A DNA stretch of 64,000 bases from Companilactobacillus bobalius (GTDB taxonomy: Bacteria; Bacillota; Bacilli; Lactobacillales; Lactobacillaceae): the NCBI RefSeq assembly GCF_009764355.1, contig NZ_LNUA01000060.1:1-64000 (forward strand). Reading direction: 5' to 3'. The translations under genes were made by a program, and so were the position numbers. Shown here one piece after another: positions 7,628 to 16,853 of this stretch. Position 1 is the first letter of the stretch. The number at the start of each line of letters is the position of its first letter. Under the pieces are notes generated by a model. It did no database searches and was not told the origin of the DNA. It was given only the letters and a program-made list of their open reading frames with translations.

Positions 7628-9127
7628 TTATTTATTTGAAGCTCCAACAATTAGTTCCTTAAATAGTCCGTAAATGAACTTCTCAGGATCAAAGTCACGT
7701 AAATCGTCCATTTGTTCTCCCAAACCAACTAATTTCACAGGAATATGTAACTCATTACGGATAGCCAAAACAATTCCACCTTGAGAACTACCATCAAGTT
7801 TTGTCAAAACAATACCTGAAACAGCAGTGGTCTCATTAAACTGTTTAGCTTGACTTAAAGCATTTTGTCCAGTTGAACCATCCAACACCAACAATACCTC
7901 TTGTGGTGCATCTGGCAATTCACGAGTAATAACACGCTTGATTTTTTCCAACTCACGCATCAAGCCTTCTTTATTTTGCAAACGTCCAGCTGTATCAACT
8001 AATAAGATGTCAAAATCCTCTTCTACGGCCCTTTGGACAGCATCATAAACAACCGAAGCTGGATCAGTATGTGCTTTGCTTGCTTGAACAGGTACGTTAA
8101 CACGTTTACCCCATTCTTGAAGTTGCTCAATCGCACCGGCTCTAAAAGTATCACCTGCAGCAAGTAAAACTTTTTTGCCTTCTTGTTGATATCTATGTGC
8201 TAATTTACCGATTGTAGTTGTTTTACCAGCACCATTAACACCAACGAATAGAAAGACAGTCGGTGTTTTATCAGTACTGAACTTCAAAGTATTATCTTCG
8301 TTCTTACCTTCTTCACCATACATATCAACTAATTTCTTAACAATAACGTTAGAAACATCAGAACGTTTCTTAGCATTCTCAAGTTTTACTTCTTCACGTA
8401 ATTCGTCAGAAATACGCATTGCCGTTTCATAGCCAACATCTGATTCAATTAATAATTCTTCCAAATCATCGAAGAAATCTTCATCAACACTTCTAAAATT
8501 AGCTAAAAAACGATTAAAACGAGCACTGAAGGAATTACGACTCTTTTTCAAACCCTCATCATATTCTTTAACATCATCTTTTGGTTCGGATTCCGGTTCA
8601 GATTTATCTTCAGCATCTGATTCAACATCCTCTGATTCTTCAGATTTAGTCTCCTCTTCTACTTCAGTATCCTCAGAAATAGTTGCTTCCTCAGGTTGTG
8701 TCTCTTCTGTTTCAGGTTCTGACTCTACTTCTACTTCATTTTCAGTTGAGTCTACAGGTTCAGATTTCTTTGGTTCTACGGACTCCTTAACTTCTGGTAT
8801 TTCTATTTGAGGCTCTTCTTGTTCAAGTTGAACTTCCTCAGGTTCTTTTTCAGCTTCCGTTTCCTTTGGTTCTGGCTCTAATTCTGAATCTGATTTTGGT
8901 TCAGGTTCTGATTCAGATTCTGGCTCTTGTTCTACCTTAACCTCTGGAGTGGATTCTTCAGTTTCCTTAGGTGTTTCCTCTGTTTTATCGGAATCATCAG
9001 AAGTTTTGCTGGATTCAACACTTTGGTCAGGTTCTTTTTCAGCTTCTGGAGCTTTTTCTTCTAATTTTTCATCTTTAGAATCGTCTTTTCCAGTAAAAGC
9101 TTTTTTAATACGATCAAATAATCCCAT
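7628..9127 (-). CDS. ftsY: SRP receptor FtsY with a long acidic linker
   Basis: The membrane-associated SRP receptor GTPase. The C-terminal NG domain (about residues 200-499) holds GVNGAGKTTTIGKLA, DTAGRLQNK and TKLDGSSQGG. The N-terminus MGLFDRIKKAFTGK is the amphipathic membrane-binding helix, and between lies an unusually long stretch of about 175 residues made mostly of Glu, Pro, Ser, Lys and Asp in short repeats. Total 499 residues is well above the about 330 of Bacillus. AAGGAG fixes the ATG. It follows smc by ten bases. Confidence 0.96.
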   Translation of the reverse strand: MGLFDRIKKAFTGKDDSKDEKLEEKAPEAEKEPDQSVESSKTSDDSDKTEETPKETEESTPEVKVEQEPESESEPEPKSDSELEPEPKETEAEKEPEEVQLEQEEPQIEIPEVKESVEPKKSEPVDSTENEVEVESEPETEETQPEEATISEDTEVEEETKSEESEDVESDAEDKSEPESEPKDDVKEYDEGLKKSRNSFSARFNRFLANFRSVDEDFFDDLEELLIESDVGYETAMRISDELREEVKLENAKKRSDVSNVIVKKLVDMYGEEGKNEDNTLKFSTDKTPTVFLFVGVNGAGKTTTIGKLAHRYQQEGKKVLLAAGDTFRAGAIEQLQEWGKRVNVPVQASKAHTDPASVVYDAVQRAVEEDFDILLVDTAGRLQNKEGLMRELEKIKRVITRELPDAPQEVLLVLDGSTGQNALSQAKQFNETTAVSGIVLTKLDGSSQGGIVLAIRNELHIPVKLVGLGEQMDDLRDFDPEKFIYGLFKELIVGASNK

Positions 9128-9137
9128 AATTAACTCC

Positions 9138-12100
9138 TTATTTTTTGACTTCGACAGACAACATACGTGATACACCAGATTCTTCCATGGTTACTCCATA
9201 CAAACGGTTAACATTCATCATGGTTCCCTTACGGTGAGTAATCACAATAAATTCTGTATTGTCATCATATTGATTCAAGTAATTGGCAAAACGATAAACG
9301 TTAGCATCATCAAGTGAAGCTTCAACTTCATCCAAAATGCAGAATGGCACTGGTTTTACTTTGATAATGGCAAACAACAACGTAATAGCTGTTAGAGCCT
9401 TTTCACCACCGGATAACAAGCTTAAACGTTGGAACTTCTTCCCTGGTGGTTGAGCAATAATTTCAATTCCCGTTTCCAAAAGATTATCTGGCTCAGTTAG
9501 TACTAATTTAGCACGGCCACCAGCAAACATCTCTGGGAAAATGTCTTCAAAAGCATTTGCAACTTCATCAAACGTCTTTTTGAATCTAGTTGTTACTTCT
9601 TTATCCATTTCTGACATTGTATCTAATAATTGTGCTCGGGCCTTTAATAAATCGTTTTGTTGCTGTGTTAAAAATTCATATCTATCTTTTACTTTATCAT
9701 ATTCAGCGATGGCCGATAAATTAACAGTTCCTAACTCATCAATTCCCATCTTAAGTAAACGAGCTTCTTTTTGTAGTTGTTCTGGATCATAGTCGCCTTT
9801 ATTCAATTCAACTAATGAAGCTTCATAGGTCAATTGATAATCTTGAGAGAGAATATCCAAGCGGCTATCAATTTCATTAGAAAGCTTTGTATTCTTGATT
9901 GCCAACGTCTCTTGTTGATCAGAGGCATTCTTTTGTAAGTCAAAATTACGTTGAGCCTTTGCATTCAACTGTGTAGACAATTCTTGTTGTTCCTGACGTT
10001 TAGCTTTCAAATCAGTCGCGTTATCTTGAAGTTCTGTGATTGTTTGTTTCAATTGATTGATCTTTTCTTTTACTTCTGAATTACTTAACTGTAATTTATC
10101 TTTTTCAGAATTCAAATCTTTCAATCGTTCTTCAACTTCTGTTACTTGTTGACTAAGACTAATAGTACTTTCTTTCAAATCGTTATTCTGAGCCAACTCA
10201 CTCTCGTGTTTACTCTGAACAACCGCCAATTTAGTTTGCAAACTCTGTTCATTTTCATTGATTGAACTCAATTCACTATCAAAGTCAGCCAAGATTTGTT
10301 CTTTTTGTTTAATTTCATCCTGTACTTGAGAAATTTTATCCTTGATATCATTGGCTAATTGTACTTGTTTTTCCAAGTCAGAATTTAATTCTGATTCTTC
10401 AGTCCGATTCTTAGAAAGACTGTACTGCATAACATCCAAACGTTCTTTAAAATATTTCTCTTCATTTTGATAAGTTGACATTGAGTTTTCTAATTGATTC
10501 TTTTCCTGATTAAAGCTAGCTAATTTTTCATCAGCTGTCTTCTTTTCAGCATTTAAGCCAATCAATTTTTGACGTAAATCTTGAACAGTCTTTTGCTTTT
10601 GATCAAGTAAAATTTCCTTTTTAGACAATTCAGTCGTCAAGGCCGTCAAATCATCTTTTCTTGTCAAAATATTAGAATTAATTCTTCTTTGTTGACCACC
10701 AGTTAATGAACCACCCGCATTGACCACATTACCGTCTAAAGTAACGACACGATACTTACGACCTACCGCAGCTGAAATTCTAGTAGCTGCGTCAATATTC
10801 TCAGAAACTAATAGATTACCCAAAATATTCTTTACAATATTTTCAACTTTACCATCATATTCAATCAAGTCACTAGCGACCCCAACAAAACCTGCGATTG
10901 CTTGGGCTTTGTTCAAGTCATTAGCATAAATGCTGCGTGGTTTGATGATGTTTAAAGGCAAGAAAGTAGCTCGACCACCACGACTTTGACGTAGAAAGGC
11001 AATTGCTTGTTTAGCTGAGACTTCATCTTCAGTAACGATTGATTGCAATTGATTACTTACGACCGTCTCAACAGCCAATTGATATTCTTTAGGCACTGAA
11101 ATCAACTCAGCGATGGCACCAACAATTCCGGTTAGCTTGGATTGATTGTTCAAGACATTTTTAGCACCTTCAAAGAAACCAGCATGTTCTTGTTCCATGT
11201 TCTCTAGAACTTTTTTACGTGCTTTGATTTCTTGAAGTCCTTCTAAGACATTTAGATAATTGCGATTCTCTTGCTTTCCAGTCTCAGTTACTTGGTCAAT
11301 TTCCTTAGCTAAAGTCTGATCATGTTCAATTAAAGATTTATTATCGGTAACTAAAACCTTAACTTTAGCCTCTACTGCCTGACGTTTCTCTTTTGATTCA
11401 GTTAAATCATTATTAATCGACTGGATCTGTTGATTTTGATCACTGATTTGAGCTTGAATTCGATCCAACTGTTTCTGTGAGAAATTTTGTTCATTATTGT
11501 TAGAAACTTGTTCTTGCAATAAATCTACATATCGGTCACGAAGATCACTAATATTTTTTTCAATGTCAGCTGGCGTTTTCTGTTTTAATTGTTGAACATC
11601 TTCCAATTGCTTTTGAAAATCAGCAATCTGTGCTTCACAATCAGCTAACTTTTGATTAGAATCAGTTAATTTCTTCTCATTAATTTCTTTTTGTTTCTTT
11701 AAATCATCTAACTGTTTCTTTAAAGAAAGTTGGTTAGTCGAATTGAAACCACTACGTTCATCCGCTACGGCTACTTTACCGTTATACACTTCGAGTGTGC
11801 GGGTATTCTCAACCAATTTAGTCTGATTCTCATCAATTTTTTGCGTCAAATCATTGATAGCAGCATTGTTATCTTCAACTTGTTTATTCGCAATTTTTAC
11901 TTCTTTAGCAATGTTTTGAGCACTTAACTTAACTTCACGCAATTCCTTATCAATTTGATGCTTTTGAGCCGACAAATTTCTAATTTCAATTGTTAAGATT
12001 TTTTGATAAATGCTGTCATACTTACTCTTTTGTTCTTGATAATCGCGAGCAATACTAGCTTGCTCTTTCAAGGGTTCAACTTGCTTAGATAGCTCAGAGA

Positions 12101-12683
12101 CAATATCCGAAACACGATGTAAATTATCAGTTGTTTCGGACATTTTATTCTCAGCTTGTTGTTTCTTCTGTTTAAAAAGCGAAACACCCGCTGATTCTTC
12201 AATAATGGTTCTTCTTTCAACCGGTTTACTATTAAAAATAGCTTCAACACGACCTTGAGAAATAATGGAGAATGATTGTTTCCCCATCCCCGAATCCATA
12301 AATAATTCCGTAATATCACGTAAACGACACTGTTTATTGTTAATTAAAAATTCTGTATCACCATTTCTAAATAGACGACGACAAATAACAATTTCATCTT
12401 GTGACGATTTTAATTCGTGATTACGATTATCAAATTCTAAAACAACTTCCGCCCGATTCATTTGGGGACGTGTTGCACTACCAGCAAAAATCACATCGAC
12501 CATTTTGTCTCCACGTAGGCTTTTTGCTGATTGTTCACCCATTACCCAACGAATGGCCTCTGTGATATTTGATTTTCCACTCCCGTTGGGTCCGACGATA
12601 CCAGTGATTCCACTCGTAAAGTCAATCTTTGTCTTGTCAGCAAAAGATTTAAACCCATTGATCGTTAACGATTTTAATGGCAT
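9138..12683 (-). CDS. smc: Chromosome segregation protein SMC
   Basis: A condensin ATPase that loops and compacts the nucleoid with ScpA and ScpB. The 1181 residues show the N-terminal head with Walker A GPNGSGKSNI, long coiled coils (about 170-500 and 680-1010), a hinge around residues 510-650 with a Gly-rich VVNAGGSLTGG end, and the C-terminal head with signature LSLLSGGEKAL and Walker B FCILDEVEASLDDANV. Usual length. It lies between rnc and ftsY, the common Firmicute order. Confidence 0.97.
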   Translation of the reverse strand: MPLKSLTINGFKSFADKTKIDFTSGITGIVGPNGSGKSNITEAIRWVMGEQSAKSLRGDKMVDVIFAGSATRPQMNRAEVVLEFDNRNHELKSSQDEIVICRRLFRNGDTEFLINNKQCRLRDITELFMDSGMGKQSFSIISQGRVEAIFNSKPVERRTIIEESAGVSLFKQKKQQAENKMSETTDNLHRVSDIVSELSKQVEPLKEQASIARDYQEQKSKYDSIYQKILTIEIRNLSAQKHQIDKELREVKLSAQNIAKEVKIANKQVEDNNAAINDLTQKIDENQTKLVENTRTLEVYNGKVAVADERSGFNSTNQLSLKKQLDDLKKQKEINEKKLTDSNQKLADCEAQIADFQKQLEDVQQLKQKTPADIEKNISDLRDRYVDLLQEQVSNNNEQNFSQKQLDRIQAQISDQNQQIQSINNDLTESKEKRQAVEAKVKVLVTDNKSLIEHDQTLAKEIDQVTETGKQENRNYLNVLEGLQEIKARKKVLENMEQEHAGFFEGAKNVLNNQSKLTGIVGAIAELISVPKEYQLAVETVVSNQLQSIVTEDEVSAKQAIAFLRQSRGGRATFLPLNIIKPRSIYANDLNKAQAIAGFVGVASDLIEYDGKVENIVKNILGNLLVSENIDAATRISAAVGRKYRVVTLDGNVVNAGGSLTGGQQRRINSNILTRKDDLTALTTELSKKEILLDQKQKTVQDLRQKLIGLNAEKKTADEKLASFNQEKNQLENSMSTYQNEEKYFKERLDVMQYSLSKNRTEESELNSDLEKQVQLANDIKDKISQVQDEIKQKEQILADFDSELSSINENEQSLQTKLAVVQSKHESELAQNNDLKESTISLSQQVTEVEERLKDLNSEKDKLQLSNSEVKEKINQLKQTITELQDNATDLKAKRQEQQELSTQLNAKAQRNFDLQKNASDQQETLAIKNTKLSNEIDSRLDILSQDYQLTYEASLVELNKGDYDPEQLQKEARLLKMGIDELGTVNLSAIAEYDKVKDRYEFLTQQQNDLLKARAQLLDTMSEMDKEVTTRFKKTFDEVANAFEDIFPEMFAGGRAKLVLTEPDNLLETGIEIIAQPPGKKFQRLSLLSGGEKALTAITLLFAIIKVKPVPFCILDEVEASLDDANVYRFANYLNQYDDNTEFIVITHRKGTMMNVNRLYGVTMEESGVSRMLSVEVKK

Positions 12684-12697
12684 AAACTAAACTCCTA

Positions 12698-13387
12698 CTA
12701 TAATTCCTCTAATGCTCTTTTGGCTGCCATTTGTTCGGCGTGCTTCTTACTGTATCCAAGACCCTTGGACAAGATTTTACCATTAGCAATTAATTCTACT
12801 TTAAATTTCTTATCGTGATCTGGACCTTCTTCATCGATCACTTTATAATCAATTTCTACTTCACCAGATTGTTGTAATTTCTCCTGTAAATGAGTCTTAA
12901 AGTCTGTATCCTCGGAGAATTCACCTGAATCAATATGTGGATAAACAACTTTTTTCAAGAATTCATTTACAACTTCATTACCTTGGTCCAAATACAAGGC
13001 ACCATTGAAGGCTTCAAAGATATCTTCCAACAATGTATGTCTTTGACGTGCGCCTTGTTTTTCTTCACCTTTACCAATCAAAAGGTACTTATCAATATTA
13101 ATTTCTTTAGCAAAACGAGCAAAACTATCTGTTCTGACAATATCTGATCTTAATCTTGTTAATTTACCTTCAGGTAATTCAGGATACTTTTTGAACAAAT
13201 AACGAGAAATATTAATTTCTAGAACGGCATCTCCTAAGAACTCCAAGCGTTCGTAGTCACCAATACCTAATTCCTTGTGTTCATTATCAAATGACGAATG
13301 TGTCATGGCTCTTTCAACGAGTCTTTTATCGTTAAACTTAATTCCGTATCTTTCATCTAAAAATTCTAAGAATTTCGGATCTAACAT
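12698..13387 (-). CDS. rnc: Ribonuclease III
   Basis: Cleaves double-stranded RNA, processing rRNA precursors and structured mRNAs. The endonuclease domain has the signature ERLEFLGDAVLEI near residues 37-49 and the downstream acidic residues in LLEDIFEAFNGALYLD; the C-terminal double-stranded RNA-binding domain runs from about residue 155 to the end (KKHAEQMAAKRALEEL). GGAAAGGGG places the start at MLDPKF; eight extra codons upstream are not needed. First gene of rnc-smc-ftsY-ylxM-ffh, after the acpP terminator. Confidence 0.96.
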   Translation of the reverse strand: MLDPKFLEFLDERYGIKFNDKRLVERAMTHSSFDNEHKELGIGDYERLEFLGDAVLEINISRYLFKKYPELPEGKLTRLRSDIVRTDSFARFAKEINIDKYLLIGKGEEKQGARQRHTLLEDIFEAFNGALYLDQGNEVVNEFLKKVVYPHIDSGEFSEDTDFKTHLQEKLQQSGEVEIDYKVIDEEGPDHDKKFKVELIANGKILSKGLGYSKKHAEQMAAKRALEEL

Positions 13388-13451
13388 AACGTGTCCCCTT
13401 TCCAATAACATTAATTATACTAAACTTTTATCATAAATAATTATCTGGATA

Positions 13452-13480
13452 AAAAAATAAGACCACACGGCCTTATTTTT
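13452..13480 (-). terminator. acpP terminator overlapping the stop codon
   Basis: AAAAATAAG and its complement flank CC/GG and a short loop; on the minus strand the stem is followed by T-rich sequence. The upstream arm includes the acpP stop codon and its last codons. Confidence 0.75.
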
Positions 13481-13715
13481 GATGTGAAGAAATGTAAGTA
13501 ACTGCTTCACCGACTGTTGTAATCTTTTCAGCATCATCATCTGGAATTTCTGAACCAAAGGCATCTTCTAGTTCAAGTACAAATTCAACAAGGTCGATTG
13601 AATCAGCATCAAGATCCTTAGTAAAAGATGTTTCTTTAGTAATTGTTGATGGTTCAACTTCGAATTTATCAGTAATTAGTGAAACAATTTTGTCAAAAAC
13701 TTCTTGTTCTGTCAT
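13473..13715 (-). CDS. acpP: Acyl carrier protein
   Basis: An 80-residue acidic four-helix carrier for fatty-acid intermediates. The phosphopantetheine attachment Ser lies in DLDADSIDLVEFVLELED, a DSI version of the common DSL motif. It follows plsX by 11 bases; together they feed acyl phosphate synthesis. A terminator overlapping the stop separates it from rnc. A second ACP in the fatty-acid synthesis cluster elsewhere is likely, as in other lactobacilli, but cannot be seen here. Confidence 0.95.
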   Translation of the reverse strand: MTEQEVFDKIVSLITDKFEVEPSTITKETSFTKDLDADSIDLVEFVLELEDAFGSEIPDDDAEKITTVGEAVTYISSHQK

Positions 13716-13726
13716 GGAGTTTCTCC

Positions 13727-14731
13727 TTATTTTTCAGTACTCATTTTTTCAAAATACTTATTTGCTTTGTTAATTGTATCATTCTGTAGCATATCATTAA
13801 TTTGCTTAACTGTATAAAAGACTGTCTTAGCATCTGCGGCACCGTGTGCTTTGATTACTGGTGACTTCAATCCAAGTAAGACTGCCCCACCAGCTTGAGA
13901 TGTATCAAACATCTTCTTTAAACCCTTTAATGACGGCGAAACGATAGCTGCACCCATTTTAGTAAAAATACCATTGTTTAGCAAGGCATCTTTTAACTCG
14001 CTTAAAAGAATAGTAGCAGTTCCTTCAGTAGCCTTCAATGCAGCATTACCAGTAAAGCCATCAGTAACGATAACATCAGCTACACCAGCCAAAATATTGT
14101 TTGATTCAACATTACCAATAAAGTTAATACCTTCAGTATTCTTTAATAATTGATAAGCCTCTTTGTGTAAGGTATCGCCCTTATCGTATTCAGTACCATT
14201 ATTTAACAAGGCAATTCTTGGTTTATCAATCTTTTTAACATCACGTGCATAGATTGAACCCATAACGGCCCATTGTTGTAAATAGCTAGGTTTTGCTTCG
14301 GCATTAGCACCAACATCAAGAATATTAACACCTAAAGAAGAATTAGTTACTGGTAAAGTTGGCATCAAGGCTGGACGATCAACTTGCTTGATTCTTCCAA
14401 CAATAAAAATTCCTGCTGCCAACAATGCTCCGGTATTTCCTAGTGAAAATAGCGCATCATTCTCACCATCTTTAACTGACTTAGCAGCCAAAACCATTGA
14501 AGCATTCTTTTTAGAACGAATAGCTCTAACTGGTTCATCAGTTCCTAAAATTTCTTCATCCGTGTGAACAATAGAAATTCTTGTAGCATCTTTCAAATAT
14601 TTCTTGATCTTTTCTTGATCACCATATAAAACGAATTCTAGATTATCCCATTCATCTCGTGCTTGTTCAATACCTTCAACAATTACTTGAGGAGCATTGT
14701 CCCCACCCATTGCATCTACAGCTATTTTCAT
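13727..14731 (-). CDS. plsX: Phosphate acyltransferase PlsX
   Basis: Converts acyl-ACP and phosphate to acyl phosphate, the donor for PlsY in phospholipid synthesis. The 334 residues start with the family motif KIAVDAMGGDNAP and include ALFSLGNTGALLAAG and VVTDGFTGNAALK-like segments (IVTDGFTGNAALKATEG). No membrane segment, as expected for this peripheral enzyme. It sits between recG and acpP, a conserved order, and its neighbour fakA (yloV) makes the same product type from free fatty acids. Confidence 0.96.
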   Translation of the reverse strand: MKIAVDAMGGDNAPQVIVEGIEQARDEWDNLEFVLYGDQEKIKKYLKDATRISIVHTDEEILGTDEPVRAIRSKKNASMVLAAKSVKDGENDALFSLGNTGALLAAGIFIVGRIKQVDRPALMPTLPVTNSSLGVNILDVGANAEAKPSYLQQWAVMGSIYARDVKKIDKPRIALLNNGTEYDKGDTLHKEAYQLLKNTEGINFIGNVESNNILAGVADVIVTDGFTGNAALKATEGTATILLSELKDALLNNGIFTKMGAAIVSPSLKGLKKMFDTSQAGGAVLLGLKSPVIKAHGAADAKTVFYTVKQINDMLQNDTINKANKYFEKMSTEK

Positions 14732-14743
14732 TTTGTTTCCTCA

Positions 14744-16780
14744 CTAATCAAAATTATTTAATTGGTCAAATTCATCATTTATAAATGATTTTAAAACCTT
14801 TGTTTCTGGACTATTCATCAGTTTTTCATCTTCAAAGAGACGCTTTGCCTCTTCTTGGGCCACTTCTAGAATATTGATGTCATTAACAGGATTACCAACT
14901 TTAAATTCTGGTAAACCTGACTGACGATTACCTAACATATCACCTGCGCCACGCATTTTCAAATCTTCTTCGGCTAGGACAAAACCGTCATTAGTTGAAG
15001 TTAGAATTTTCATCCGCTCTAAAGCTGTCTCGTTTTTAGGATCCGCAATCAAGATACAATACGATTGCTTCTCTCCACGACCAACACGACCACGAAGCTG
15101 ATGCAACTGTGATAAACCAAAACGGTTAGCATCATAGATAACCATCACTGAAGCATTCGGCACATCGACTCCAACTTCAATAACCGTCGTTGAAACTAGA
15201 ACATCAATTTTTTTATCACTGAAATCATTCATAACTGATTCCTTTTGATCATTGGGCATTTGTCCGTGTAACAGCCCGATCTTGTACTTCTTACCAAAGA
15301 GTTCTGTAAATTTATCATAAATCAACTCAGCATTTTTCAAGTCCATCTTCTCTGACTCAGAAATCAACGGAGTGACTACGTACACTTGGGCGCCTGTGGA
15401 TAACTCTTTGTCGACAAATTGGTACATCTGTTCAATCTTCTGACTTCTGATCCAATAGGTTTCAATCTTTTTACGTCCAGCAGGCAATTGATCGATTCGT
15501 GAAACATCCATATCACCATATGTCGTAATTGCCAAGGTTCTTGGTATTGGTGTAGCTGTCATTGCCAAGACATCAGGATTTTCACCCTTTTGACGCATGG
15601 CCTTTCGTTGATTAACTCCAAAACGGTGTTGCTCATCAATTACGATTAAGCCCAAATTTTTATAATCAACGCCCTCTTGAATCAAAGCATGGGTTCCCAC
15701 AATAATATTAGTTTTGCCATCAGCAATATCACTAGTAATAAAATCATGTTCTTTTTTTGTCTGTGACCCCGTCAATAAAGCTGTCCGAATCTTCAATGGT
15801 GCTAACAATTTACTAATTTTATCAAAATGTTGTTGAGCCAAAATTTCCGTTGGTGCCATGATGGCAGCTTGGTATCCCGCTGTTACTGAAGCCAGCATAG
15901 CAATAACCGAGACAATCGTCTTCCCAGATCCAACATCCCCTTGCAAAAGACGATTCATGTGATGATCTGAATCCATATCACTCAATATTTCTTTGACAAC
16001 TCGATCTTGTGCTGACGTTAAAGTAAACGGTAAATCTTTAATAAATTTTTCAATAAATGTCTTATCATAACCTTCAATTATTCCGATATTTCTTTGGTTA
16101 TCATTTAATTTGATGCTCTGCAAACCACATTGGAATAAGAAAAATTCACGAAATTTTGCGCTACGTCTGGCCTCATCACTCTGTTCTGCATCTTTAGGAA
16201 AATGAACTCCGGCTACAATCTGTTCATCATCCAACAGTTTATATTTTTCTCGCAAGAATTCTGGCACCACGGTATCAATCTGATCATGATATTTCTCAAA
16301 AGCTAATTTTATCAAATTAATCAATGTCTTCTGATGGATATTTTTATTTACTGAATAAACTGAGTCGATCGAATCATCATTATTCACATCAATCACTTTA
16401 ACACCTGTCAAAGCGCGTCGATTCTGATTCCATTTACCATAAACTGCTACATCGCTACCAGTTTCAAATTTATCTTTTAACCATGGTTGATTAAAGAATG
16501 TTACCATAATCGATTCATTTTCAACCAAGAGCCGCACATTCAAACGATTTTTTTTGTAACCAAAGCGGAAGACAACCGGATCACTAGCAACAACACCTTT
16601 TAAAAGAATTTTCTCTTGATCCGTGGCTTCATCTAACGACTTGGCTTCCATATCCTCATATCGAAAAGGAAAATAAAATAACAAATCATAGACATTTTCG
16701 ATTCCTAACGATTGTAAAGATTCTAAGCGTTTAGGACCTACGCCAGGTAATGTTGCCAACGATACTTTCCTAAGATCCAT
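14744..16780 (-). CDS. recG: ATP-dependent DNA helicase RecG
   Basis: Remodels stalled replication forks and branch-migrates recombination intermediates. The 678 residues comprise the N-terminal wedge/OB domain (about 1-200, with GVGPKRLESLQSLGI and the OB fold) and two helicase lobes: Walker A GDVGSGKTIVS, Walker B VIDEQHRFG, TATPIPRTLA, and the C-terminal motifs STTVIEVGVDVPNA and QLRGRVGRG. Normal length. It is followed by plsX with a 12-base gap and preceded by fakA with a hairpin in between. Confidence 0.97.
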   Translation of the reverse strand: MDLRKVSLATLPGVGPKRLESLQSLGIENVYDLLFYFPFRYEDMEAKSLDEATDQEKILLKGVVASDPVVFRFGYKKNRLNVRLLVENESIMVTFFNQPWLKDKFETGSDVAVYGKWNQNRRALTGVKVIDVNNDDSIDSVYSVNKNIHQKTLINLIKLAFEKYHDQIDTVVPEFLREKYKLLDDEQIVAGVHFPKDAEQSDEARRSAKFREFFLFQCGLQSIKLNDNQRNIGIIEGYDKTFIEKFIKDLPFTLTSAQDRVVKEILSDMDSDHHMNRLLQGDVGSGKTIVSVIAMLASVTAGYQAAIMAPTEILAQQHFDKISKLLAPLKIRTALLTGSQTKKEHDFITSDIADGKTNIIVGTHALIQEGVDYKNLGLIVIDEQHRFGVNQRKAMRQKGENPDVLAMTATPIPRTLAITTYGDMDVSRIDQLPAGRKKIETYWIRSQKIEQMYQFVDKELSTGAQVYVVTPLISESEKMDLKNAELIYDKFTELFGKKYKIGLLHGQMPNDQKESVMNDFSDKKIDVLVSTTVIEVGVDVPNASVMVIYDANRFGLSQLHQLRGRVGRGEKQSYCILIADPKNETALERMKILTSTNDGFVLAEEDLKMRGAGDMLGNRQSGLPEFKVGNPVNDINILEVAQEEAKRLFEDEKLMNSPETKVLKSFINDEFDQLNNFD

Positions 16781-16810
16781 AAATTTCCCCTTTCTCTAAC
16801 AGAATTAAAA

Positions 16811-16845
16811 GAGGCATGACAAAACAAACGTTTTATCAGTGCCTC
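16811..16845 (-). terminator. Hairpin between fakA and recG
   Basis: On the minus strand GAGGCA pairs with TGCCTC and inside it AAAAC with GTTTT, followed by TTTTAATT. It may reduce read-through from fakA into recG. It shares the core GATAAAACG...GTTTTGTCA with the hairpin at 5263-5294. Confidence 0.55.
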
Positions 16846-16853
16846 CTTTATTT

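Noticed and set aside
8580..8960. Dense short DNA repeats that might be a CRISPR-like or satellite array
   Set aside because: They are codon repeats for Glu, Pro, Ser and Lys within the ftsY linker; spacing is irregular and the reading frame is continuous.
9541..9792. Plus-strand open frame opposite smc
   Set aside because: Antisense shadow of a conserved coding region, with no start signal.
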